Virus record (IMG/VR): IMGVR_UViG_3300029954_000016
Location: 1 to 52,221 of that record
Strand: one strand, 5' to 3'
Source of the DNA: a virus
DNA length: 52,221 nt
Positions 38,599 through 45,964 of the stretch are shown one piece after another. Position 1 is the stretch's first letter; each line of letters opens with the position of its first letter. The translations under genes and the position numbers were made by a program. Below the pieces are notes generated by a model. The model worked only from the letters and a program-made list of their open reading frames with translations. It was not told where the DNA came from and searched no databases.

Positions 38599-39599
38599 CT
38601 GACCCGACTAAGATTGAGGCCGGCATCCAAATGCTGCCTGTCATCAACAAGATGTCGATCGACCAGATCAAGACTCTGACCCAAGGCGTCTACGCGATCC
38701 GCGAGTGGTATAAGGGCGAATGGGTTGGCGACAGCGCGAAGGGAGAGATCCTGGTTGGCGCGGTCCCAAAGTTCCAACTGGCCCTCAACGCCATGGTCTG
38801 GCTCACGAAATACTTCGCGCCCAAATCGGTCCAGGGTTTCAAGACCGTGTACCGTGTGCACGATGCTAAGAAAGACAAGATCAGTAAGGATGGTGACCGC
38901 ATCAAGGTCACACCGTTCAAGCCGATGCTTAGCTGGAGTGCCACCCCATTCATCGTTGTGAAGGCTCGAGAGTCGAAAGCCGAAGACGTGGTCATTGGCC
39001 TGGTAAACCCGAAGGTGATCTTCAGTTTCTTGACCCCAGGTCGCCTTGAATTCGAGTCCCTTGCAGAAAGCAAGAACGAACAGCACAAGAATCTCTACCG
39101 AGCCTTGGTCTCATTGCGGTCTATTGCCCGCGACTACAAGTCCGAAGAGGAGGTCGTGGTTTGGCATGGAACCAAACCGTTTGAGGCCGACATCATCGAA
39201 AGTCGCAGTCTGTCGACACTCACCAAGCGCACACAGGGTGTCCTGAAATCCCATGGACTCGGCGCGCTTGGTGGCAAGCCAGATCGTGTCGGGAGCCACA
39301 CCATCGGCTTCTACTACAAAGGCCCAGCCGCTGTGCCCACCGTCCAGAAGGTGACGAAGCAGCTCGGTGCCCCGACCAAGACCGAGAAGAAGGGCGCGCT
39401 TGCAGGCCACCAGCCGTATCAGATCGCGATTTGGCGATTTGGTGACTACGAGATCAGCATCCGCTACCGAGCGGCTTACAGGAAGATGGTGAAGTTCAAC
39501 TCCTGGAAGTACAAGTCCATCCAGTCCAAACTCCAGATTTATCCAGCGACGTGTAGCCTCTGGATCACCTTCCCAAAACCGAAGCCGACCAAGAAGTAG
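38595..39599 (+). CDS. ADP-ribosyltransferase-like, 334 aa (paralogue B), GTG start
   Basis: Start taken at GTG 38595 (MTDPTKIEAGIQMLPVINKM), overlapping the upstream stop, with AAAGG nearby. The same triad is visible: R87 in VYRVHDA, S113-W-S115 in PMLSWSATP, and E184-E-E186 in SEEEVVVWHG. Aligned with paralogue A, the tag core A-K-x-R-L is absent or eroded (KIEAGIQML), so B may be made in the infected cell rather than packaged, much as T4 has Alt (packaged) and ModA/ModB (made early). This comparison is inference. It ends with a basic tail (FPKPKPTKK). Confidence 0.6.
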   Translation: MTDPTKIEAGIQMLPVINKMSIDQIKTLTQGVYAIREWYKGEWVGDSAKGEILVGAVPKFQLALNAMVWLTKYFAPKSVQGFKTVYRVHDAKKDKISKDGDRIKVTPFKPMLSWSATPFIVVKARESKAEDVVIGLVNPKVIFSFLTPGRLEFESLAESKNEQHKNLYRALVSLRSIARDYKSEEEVVVWHGTKPFEADIIESRSLSTLTKRTQGVLKSHGLGALGGKPDRVGSHTIGFYYKGPAAVPTVQKVTKQLGAPTKTEKKGALAGHQPYQIAIWRFGDYEISIRYRAAYRKMVKFNSWKYKSIQSKLQIYPATCSLWITFPKPKPTKK

Positions 39600-39608
39600 G
39601 AGGCCACT

Positions 39609-40874
39609 GTGCCGCTCATCGATCGCCGCTCTCCCCTCACCCCTGCGAATGCCCGCAATAGTGATGTTGCCGCGCGCTTGACGGAGGACATTGCACCGAT
39701 CCAGCAACAAAAAATGATTTCGGCCTTTAGGGTGCAGGGCATCGAAGCCATCCTCTACAACCGACTCGGTCAGGGCGTGGTCTGCAGTTGCAAGAGCCAG
39801 GAGCACCAGGTCACGGATCGCACTGGCGGTGCCCAGAAGACGGGACCCGGTGCCACCAACAGTGCGCAGACTGGTGAGGCCAAGTTCGGGGTCGGTTCGT
39901 ACAGTCCTCTGACGCCGGACCAGGAGTTCGACGACCTGGACAACTTCCACGACGCGGAGACCAGCCCGACCAACGCGCTGTCCAAGTGGATGGGAGACCT
40001 GACGACCGCGGGTTCCACCGACGGTCCGGGCGTCAACCTCGTCACTGACCAGGTGATCACCACGGAGAAGGGTCAGTTCAGCCCTGACCTGGAGGACATC
40101 TTCAGCCAGTTCGATCTGGGCTCCATCGGCTTCAGTGACGTGAGTTGCGCCTGCTGCTTCGGCACCGGCTTCATCGGTGGCTACTCGCAGTTCCGTGGCT
40201 GGCGTCACGTCGTGGCGGCTACTCAGCTCGTCACGCAGTCGACTCTGGACCTGACGACGGCTCCGCTGGCGATGCGACCCGGTGTCCACACCTTCACCAC
40301 CGTCCTCCCCTTCGGCGCCTTGGTGCTAGACGTGTTCCGTCCGATGAACGGTGACAAGGTGGTCCAGGCCCGCATCTTGATCGACGGCGTCGACACGGCG
40401 AACAAGCGCGTCCTCAACTGGTTTGACGGCAAGCCCCACGTCGTCACCGTGGAGACCGACAGCTTGATGACCCACTTCGAGATGCAGGCGGCGACTAACA
40501 CGGATCCCGTGTACTTCGAGCTCCCGAAGCGGAACCGCACGCAGGACATCGCGCTGCTGGAAAAGCAGGAGCCGTTCCAGATCATCCTGAGCCCCGAATG
40601 CCCGCGCGTCGACACGCTTGACCTCATTGCCGAGTCGCAGATGGGCAAGCTGCTCATCGTGCAGAACGTGAACCCGTGGCAGACCCGGAACCGCAACTTC
40701 CTGGGTCAGGAGATCCAGGTCCGCGTGGCCCAGCCTGCTGAGCTCTGGCAGGTGATGCCGCGTCGTCGTCACGTCGCTGGCCAGAAGACGGTCAACGTGG
40801 CACGACAGGCCCAGGCCAAGAACCAGGGCGGCGTCAGCGCTGGCCCTGGCGACGGCAACAGCTTCAACTTCTGA
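39609..40874 (+). CDS. Probable virion structural protein with Cys-rich insert, 421 aa, GTG start
   Basis: GTG 39609 follows TAGGAGG. The middle holds CSC (59-61) and, about 120 residues later, SCACCFGTGFIGGY, so four or five cysteines could bind zinc. The C-terminal half is beta-rich (GVHTFTTVLPFGALVLDVFR, KPHVVTVETDSLMTHFEMQA) like baseplate or tail proteins. A Gln/Gly-rich tail ends NSFNF. The gene sits among tagged genes and before other virion-type genes. Structural role inferred from composition and context; no specific match. Confidence 0.5.
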   Translation: MPLIDRRSPLTPANARNSDVAARLTEDIAPIQQQKMISAFRVQGIEAILYNRLGQGVVCSCKSQEHQVTDRTGGAQKTGPGATNSAQTGEAKFGVGSYSPLTPDQEFDDLDNFHDAETSPTNALSKWMGDLTTAGSTDGPGVNLVTDQVITTEKGQFSPDLEDIFSQFDLGSIGFSDVSCACCFGTGFIGGYSQFRGWRHVVAATQLVTQSTLDLTTAPLAMRPGVHTFTTVLPFGALVLDVFRPMNGDKVVQARILIDGVDTANKRVLNWFDGKPHVVTVETDSLMTHFEMQAATNTDPVYFELPKRNRTQDIALLEKQEPFQIILSPECPRVDTLDLIAESQMGKLLIVQNVNPWQTRNRNFLGQEIQVRVAQPAELWQVMPRRRHVAGQKTVNVARQAQAKNQGGVSAGPGDGNSFNF

Positions 40875-40890
40875 CTCCAAGGAAAAGAAC

Positions 40891-41289
40891 ATGGACATCC
40901 AACTCCAAGCCAAGCATCGCTTGCTCGCTACAGCCGGCAAACCTACGATCGGCAAAGCTGAGTTTCAGAAATTGGAGACACAGCTCACTCAACTTCTGGG
41001 AGGTGAGCCCAGGCCGATATGGCCAGAGCGCCCTCTCTACATAGCCTGGGACAAGAAAGTCGCGCCGTCTCTGAACTCCCAGACGAACAAGACGGTAAAA
41101 GATTTCATGGTCTCCAACGAGTTCGCGGCTCGCCTCTCCAAACTTCTTCAATGCGAACCTAACGCAGAAAAGTTCAATCCAACCTACAGGTACCTCCACT
41201 GGTCAGGTAATGGATGGGAGGTGACCTGGAACGGCAACGGCAGAAGTGTCACTTTGGACGGATACACAGACGGACTCTGGAAAGAGTGA
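40891..41289 (+). CDS. Tagged protein 4: hypothetical, 132 aa
   Basis: Begins MDIQLQAKHRLLATAGKP (tag core L-Q-A-K-H-R-L). The first 20 or so coding bases are nearly identical to those of the 36651 gene (shared CATCCAACTCCAAGCCAAGC). The body is unrelated: a basic helix (KTVKDFMVSNEFAARLSKLL) and a Trp-rich C-terminus (YLHWSGNGWEVTWNGNGRSV). AAGGAAAAGAAC precedes the start. Function unknown. Confidence 0.65.
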   Translation: MDIQLQAKHRLLATAGKPTIGKAEFQKLETQLTQLLGGEPRPIWPERPLYIAWDKKVAPSLNSQTNKTVKDFMVSNEFAARLSKLLQCEPNAEKFNPTYRYLHWSGNGWEVTWNGNGRSVTLDGYTDGLWKE

Positions 41290-41294
41290 GAATC

Positions 41295-41960
41295 ATGGAC
41301 ATCAAGCTCCAAGCCAAGCAGCGGCTCAGCGCCGGCGGCATGAATCCCGTGAACCCTGCTCCGACCTTCACTCCTCAGATCTTCATGCCCGAACGCCTCG
41401 TCATGCTCGATTGTGAGATGACGGGGCTCGACGTGCCGAAGGACGACCTGATCCAGATCGCTGCACTGAAGCTCGAGCTGCAAGGCATGAGCTACGTGCA
41501 GACGTCGGATCCGGAGTTCAACATCTTCCTGCACACGGACCAGGTGCCGAAGTCGGACTTCGCTCGTCAGCACTTGAGCGACATCTACCGCAAAGCCAAC
41601 GCCTCCAAGATCAACTACGTCGAGGCCCACAAGCTGTACAACGACTGGCTCGGTGATTGGCGGGGCAAGGTCAGTCCATGTGGAGACTGCGTTCCCACCG
41701 ACATCATGTTTATGTTCGCAAAGGGCGTGATCACCCTCAGTCACTACGATGGTGACACGCCGGTGGATGGCTCGCACTACTACGAGTTTTTCGATATGAA
41801 CTCGATCAAGGCAGTGGCACGCCAGAAGGCGGGGACCAAGTTCGATCGCCAGGTTCCACGCATTCCTGGCGACCACGACGCGCTGGTCGACTGCAAGAAC
41901 CAGCTCGCCGAGATGAATGCCATCATTGCGATGCTGTTGTCCGAGGGGATTCCGCGATGA
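41295..41960 (+). CDS. Tagged protein 5: oligoribonuclease-like DEDDh exonuclease, 221 aa
   Basis: Start taken at ATG 41295 (MDIKLQAKQRLSAGGMNPVN), five bases after the upstream stop. After the tag comes ERLVMLDCEMTGLDVPKDDL (about 34-53), the exonuclease I motif D-x-E of Orn-type enzymes, then QIAALKLELQ, a PTDIMF segment and GDHDALVDCKNQLAEM (about 194-209) with the H-x-x-x-x-D ending. These enzymes degrade short RNAs or single-stranded ends. Adding a head-targeting peptide to a nuclease fits an injected effector (inference). Overlaps the next tagged gene (ATGA). Confidence 0.75.
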   Translation: MDIKLQAKQRLSAGGMNPVNPAPTFTPQIFMPERLVMLDCEMTGLDVPKDDLIQIAALKLELQGMSYVQTSDPEFNIFLHTDQVPKSDFARQHLSDIYRKANASKINYVEAHKLYNDWLGDWRGKVSPCGDCVPTDIMFMFAKGVITLSHYDGDTPVDGSHYYEFFDMNSIKAVARQKAGTKFDRQVPRIPGDHDALVDCKNQLAEMNAIIAMLLSEGIPR

Positions 41961-42520
41961 AGCTCGGTGCCAAGGCCAGGCTCCTGTCGGCCTTCAACGG
42001 AGCGGTCCGCCAGTTCTACGAGCGCATCGCCAAACAGGTTGCAGGAACCGCAGCTCCTAGCGGTCGAACCGACTGCCGTGCCACCGTCGGTCAAGCAATC
42101 AAGGACCGCAAGGTTCAACCCGATGACCTAATTGTGGTCGTCGGTGATAATGACGACGGGGTTCTGCACGCGGTGCACACCTTCGTCACCAGTCCACAAC
42201 ACAAGATCCTTGCTGACGCCCGTACGGACGGACAGTGGGACGGCGAGACATACACCTCCGGGCTTGGTGGCGGTTCGTCCCTCACCAGGTTGGGTTCCAT
42301 GACGATCTCTGCCTTCGAGTCTCAGTATGTCCACGCTGCTCTCCTCGCTTCTTTCGACCCTAGCACGGCCCACGGTCACGTGGTACCTCGCCCCGATGGC
42401 CTGCGCGCTAAGTGCGGCGGCCTTCGTAGCGTGCTCGGGTGCACCATCTGCGCTCGTGAGGAGCAACTCCTCGCTGCTGGCGCTCATCCCCTGAACCTGA
42501 ATCCCAAGGAACCGACATGA
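41957..42520 (+). CDS. Tagged protein 6: hypothetical, 187 aa
   Basis: Begins MKLGAKARLLSAFNGAVRQF (tag core L-G-A-K-A-R-L). The body has a LIVVVGDNDDGVLHAVHTFV strand-loop-strand, a Gly-rich segment (YTSGLGGGSSLTRLGS) and two cysteine pairs (AKCGGLRSVLGCTIC). Its last residues (EEQLLAAGAHPLNLNPKE) resemble the second half of the tag (LLAAG-x-x-P-x-N in the 37160 and 41295 proteins). Function unknown. Confidence 0.6.
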   Translation: MKLGAKARLLSAFNGAVRQFYERIAKQVAGTAAPSGRTDCRATVGQAIKDRKVQPDDLIVVVGDNDDGVLHAVHTFVTSPQHKILADARTDGQWDGETYTSGLGGGSSLTRLGSMTISAFESQYVHAALLASFDPSTAHGHVVPRPDGLRAKCGGLRSVLGCTICAREEQLLAAGAHPLNLNPKEPT

Positions 42521-43686
42521 CCGATCCCAAGAAGTTCCGCTCGATGGAAGACGTCAAGCGCTTCCTCGCCGAACAGAGCAACGAGATGGATCTCGAGCGC
42601 CAGCTCGTCGACCACGGCCTGACACAGATGGCCAAGATGGTCAAGGCTGCCCCGACCCAGGTCATGGACTTCAGCGGCGGTGGCAAGGGCGGCCGCGTCA
42701 AGCGCACGTCGAACATCGACTTCCCGGTCGTGAAGGTGCCGAACATCCAGCAGTTGAAGGAGCACTACGCGCAGGCTGAAAAGCTGAGCGAAAGGTACAA
42801 GTACATCACGAACACCGAGAACGAGTTCAAGATGAACTTCGCCGGTGAGAAGGGGGGCAACTTCGACCAGGTGATCGGCAGTTTCCAGAAGCTGAAGGGC
42901 GAGATCGAGGCCACGCTGAAGGATTTGTTCCAGGCGCTGGGCCAGGTCGCCGAGGGCCACGCCCCGCCCGAGTACAAGAAATTCGTCCAGGCCCTGGCCG
43001 ACGAGATCGAGGCCAACCGTCACATCGAAGCTGACGGCCTGCAGACGATGACCTACGCCGCCCTGTCGAAAGACGGGGAGCTGATCTTCGCCGGCTACAT
43101 CATCCTGATCAACGCTGTGAACGACCAGCAGAAGGTACTGCCTCACCTCTACATCACGATCAAGTGGACGGTTGGTGCCAATGTCGAGCTCTTCATCGAG
43201 CACGAGTTCGTCGCACCGACCCTTCTGCACGACGGCGTGACCATCGACAGCCTGAAGAGCGCAGCCCAGGCCATCGCCAGCCAGATGGCGCTCGAGGGCT
43301 TCAGCTCCCAGATCGGCAACCTCCCGGTCGCTATGCAGATCCGCGAACCGAACGGTGGCCTGCGCCGCGAAGCCTTCTCGGCCAAGGACTGGATCAAGGA
43401 CGTGACGGCCGAGGCCGACGAGCTGAAGTTCGTGCTCACCACTGCCGATCCGCGCAAGGTCGAGGAGGTGCAGAACCAGATCTACATGGAGCTGCGTGCC
43501 CTTCTGAAGCGCAAGCGCAGCACCACGATCCGTGCCCGCCACGTCGAGAACATCGTCACCTTCACGTTCTCCAACCTCGAGCACGGCGACGGTCTACACC
43601 CTAGTGACCTCAGCTGGTTGGAAGATAAGTATGGTTTGGACCAACAGAAACTGCGCCGGCTGGTCAACGTCATCAACGGAGATTGA
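42517..43686 (+). CDS. Probable virion or internal protein, coiled-coil N-terminus, 389 aa
   Basis: ATGA overlap with the previous gene. N-terminal ~150 residues are helical and heptad-like (KRFLAEQSNEMDLERQLVDH; QLKEHYAQAEKLSERYKYIT). The centre is beta-rich (LPHLYITIKWTVGANVELFI), and the C-terminus holds a basic helix and IVTFTFSNLEHGDGLHPSDL. It lacks the tag. The regular high-GC codon use suggests a core phage gene. No family recognised; structural role is a guess from size and context. Confidence 0.5.
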   Translation: MTDPKKFRSMEDVKRFLAEQSNEMDLERQLVDHGLTQMAKMVKAAPTQVMDFSGGGKGGRVKRTSNIDFPVVKVPNIQQLKEHYAQAEKLSERYKYITNTENEFKMNFAGEKGGNFDQVIGSFQKLKGEIEATLKDLFQALGQVAEGHAPPEYKKFVQALADEIEANRHIEADGLQTMTYAALSKDGELIFAGYIILINAVNDQQKVLPHLYITIKWTVGANVELFIEHEFVAPTLLHDGVTIDSLKSAAQAIASQMALEGFSSQIGNLPVAMQIREPNGGLRREAFSAKDWIKDVTAEADELKFVLTTADPRKVEEVQNQIYMELRALLKRKRSTTIRARHVENIVTFTFSNLEHGDGLHPSDLSWLEDKYGLDQQKLRRLVNVINGD

Positions 43687-43688
43687 CA

Positions 43689-44231
43689 ATGGGCCAAGTC
43701 CTCACTGCGGAGGACCTGAGCTCGTACACGGGGCGTCTCGTCCAGCAGTTGCACCTGCTCGGTGAAGGCTCCTTCGCCCAGGTGTTCCAGCATCCGACTG
43801 ACCCCAACATGGTGGTCAAAGTGTTTGCCGACGATCCGGTCTACCTTCAGTACGTAAACTTCTGTCAGCGGAACCCGAACAACCGATGGCTCCCAAAGGT
43901 GATGGAGCTGCATCGCCTTGACATCGATGGACGTGACGACGTGTGGGCCGTGTTCATGCCCAGGCTTCGGCATGCGACTCAAGCCCAGGTAAATCAGGCC
44001 TTCGCCGGACTGGTGCCATGGTTGCCAGAGGTGAATAAGGCATTCTCCGAGCGGAAGCGCCTGTCGTTCCCGCAGTGGCGGATCCTCGTCCGTATGGCAG
44101 ATGATCCGGATACCAAAACCATGGCCACTTGGATGTGGCGTCACTTCAACCGCCTCGACCTGCTGAGGCAGAACTTCATGATGCGAGATGATCAGGTCGT
44201 ATTCAACGATCCAGTCGCCTCCAAGGAGTAA
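43689..44231 (+). CDS. Protein-kinase-fold-like protein, 180 aa
   Basis: Start taken at ATG 43689 (MGQVLTAEDLSSYTGRLVQQ) behind GGAG. N-lobe-like features: LLGEGSFAQVFQHP (Gly-rich loop, about 20-33) and MVVKVFADD (Lys, about 40-48). Near the C-terminus DLLRQNFMMRDDQVVFNDP resembles the catalytic D-x4-N and the D-P version of DFG seen in phosphotransferase-type kinases. It is short (a full kinase is about 250) and the C-lobe is reduced, so it may be a minimal or inactive kinase. Target unknown. Confidence 0.5.
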   Translation: MGQVLTAEDLSSYTGRLVQQLHLLGEGSFAQVFQHPTDPNMVVKVFADDPVYLQYVNFCQRNPNNRWLPKVMELHRLDIDGRDDVWAVFMPRLRHATQAQVNQAFAGLVPWLPEVNKAFSERKRLSFPQWRILVRMADDPDTKTMATWMWRHFNRLDLLRQNFMMRDDQVVFNDPVASKE

Positions 44232-44235
44232 TGAC

Positions 44236-44943
44236 ATGATCAACAAGAATGGCGCCAAGACGCGTCTCACAGCCGGCATTGGACAACGTCTGAGCCCAGA
44301 AGCTGTGGCCCAGGAGGCTGCCGTGACTCACGGGGATCTCATTCGCTTCCTGAAAGATAAACTGAGTGCGGCCCTACGCCCAGACGCAATGGAGCGGATG
44401 CTGAACCGCAAGTACGGGGATGGGTCCATGAGCCCGAACCCAAGGCACGAGGACACGGCGATGGAAGAGCCTGTGACGGCATCCATTCCTCAGCAGATGC
44501 TGCTCGACGCGTACAAGCGTAGCCTCAAGGCCGGCCGCTCCACCGGCACCGCAGCCGGTGCCCTCTTCTACGCGAAGGACACGGGCCGCTTCCTCTTCGT
44601 CAAGCGTAGCGACCGCGGTGACTGCGCTGGCACCTGGGGTGTCCCTGGTGGCGGCGTCGAGGACTTCGAGACCATCGAGGAGGCGGTTCGGCGTGAAGCC
44701 GACGAGGAGGTCGGCTACAACGAGCCCTACGACCTGATCCACATGCACCGCGACGTGCAACCGGACGGCTTCACCTTCCACAACCACATGGCGGTCGTGC
44801 CAAACGAGTTCGAGCCCAGGCTCAACGACGAGCACACGGCCTACGTCTGGTCGGAAGAGATGCCGGAGCCGATGCATCCCCGCCTCGCCCTGTCGATCGA
44901 TGCCTGGTCCCAACGCAACAGGCAAGACAATCCCCAAGCCTAG
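44236..44943 (+). CDS. Tagged protein 7: Nudix hydrolase, 235 aa
   Basis: Start taken at ATG 44236 (MINKNGAKTRLTAGIGQRLS) behind AAGGAGTAATGAC; the tag core is G-A-K-T-R-L. The Nudix box is complete: G-GVEDF-E-TIEEAVR-RE-A-D-EE-V-G (about 143-165), within GTWGVPGGGVEDFETIEEAV. Nudix enzymes cleave NDP-X compounds such as ADP-ribose, NADH, dNTPs or RNA caps. The ~85 residues between tag and Nudix domain are unknown (contains RFLKDKLSAALRPDAMERML). If injected, it could remove ADP-ribose or nucleotide signals early in infection (inference). Confidence 0.85.
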   Translation: MINKNGAKTRLTAGIGQRLSPEAVAQEAAVTHGDLIRFLKDKLSAALRPDAMERMLNRKYGDGSMSPNPRHEDTAMEEPVTASIPQQMLLDAYKRSLKAGRSTGTAAGALFYAKDTGRFLFVKRSDRGDCAGTWGVPGGGVEDFETIEEAVRREADEEVGYNEPYDLIHMHRDVQPDGFTFHNHMAVVPNEFEPRLNDEHTAYVWSEEMPEPMHPRLALSIDAWSQRNRQDNPQA

Positions 44944-44950
44944 GTCTCCC

Positions 44951-45964
44951 ATGCTCACGCTCCAGGAAGTCACCTCGTTGCTCAAGCGCTTCTCCTTTGA
45001 AGGACTGTCCCTGATCAGCATGGACGAGGAGAAGCTGACGTACAACTTCAAGTTCACGTCGTTCAACCCGGTCCTCATGCCCGTCAAGCCCACGGTGGCA
45101 GCGGGTGGCAAGGTCCTGGTGTTCACGGTACCAGACGTCGGCAAGTTCGGGGTCAGTCCGGCGAACTTCATGGTCCGCTACGTGGATAGCGGACTCAGGC
45201 ACGGTACCTCGTCCAGCGTGCCAGAGGGTCACCTGACAAAGCAGGAACTGCCAGCCGACCTGGTTCTCGCCTACCAGAAGGCAGTGGTGAACAGTGGCCA
45301 GCGCGTTGCCTTTGTCACCAAGCTCTGGCACCACTTCAACACAACGAAATTCAGCGGACAGATGCAGGTGCCGAAGCTCGAGGTCAGCTCTCATCCATCC
45401 TTCGGTGGGGTAGCCAAGTCAACCCGTGGTGCGTTCCTTGGTGATCCCGGCTGGCATCCAGGCCGCCTCTGGATGGCGAGCTTCATGTTCAACAGCCGGA
45501 TCGCCTTCTTCTGTGAGGTGTTCCTACACGAGATGTGTCACCTCGCTGCCTGGTGTCTCAGTTGCAGCGACGACTTCAGTGAGGGTGGACACGGTCCAGT
45601 CTGGCAACAGTGGATGACACACGTCGGTCTAGATCCTCGCCGCTTCGACCCGACCGACGACTACGAGTACCAAGATGATGCACAACGTCAGGCCACCGAG
45701 GTGAGTCTGACCCAGCAGTACGGCCCACGGTCGCCGTCCAAGGACGTGAAGGCTCTAAAGAAGATGAAGGGCTTGGAGCCTGGCCCAGCGATCTACCTGC
45801 AGATGGGTCGCATCTTGCACGGCACCATCGGTCTTCACAACGGCCGCAGTCCTTACTTCGAGTACAAGAACAAGGCTGGCGGTACGATGTTCATGTCATG
45901 GCCTGACGCAGCGAACTTCGCACGTCAGGGCCTCCCCAACCTCTATCATGAGACCGCAAAATGA
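44951..45964 (+). CDS. SprT-like zinc metalloprotease, 337 aa
   Basis: Start taken at ATG 44951 (MLTLQEVTSLLKRFSFEGLS); the longer frame overlaps the Nudix gene. The zinc site HEMCHLAAW (about 195-203) is followed by GGHGPVWQQWM, the typical SprT/Spartan-like HExxH...HG-x-W ending. The N-terminal half (about 1-110) and the C-terminal ~100 residues are unrecognised; the C-terminus has beta-hairpin-like repeats (GPAIYLQMGRILHGTIGLHN). SprT-type proteases cleave DNA-bound or structural proteins; a role in the phage particle or in clearing DNA-protein crosslinks is possible. It overlaps the next virion gene (ATGA). Confidence 0.75.
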   Translation: MLTLQEVTSLLKRFSFEGLSLISMDEEKLTYNFKFTSFNPVLMPVKPTVAAGGKVLVFTVPDVGKFGVSPANFMVRYVDSGLRHGTSSSVPEGHLTKQELPADLVLAYQKAVVNSGQRVAFVTKLWHHFNTTKFSGQMQVPKLEVSSHPSFGGVAKSTRGAFLGDPGWHPGRLWMASFMFNSRIAFFCEVFLHEMCHLAAWCLSCSDDFSEGGHGPVWQQWMTHVGLDPRRFDPTDDYEYQDDAQRQATEVSLTQQYGPRSPSKDVKALKKMKGLEPGPAIYLQMGRILHGTIGLHNGRSPYFEYKNKAGGTMFMSWPDAANFARQGLPNLYHETAK

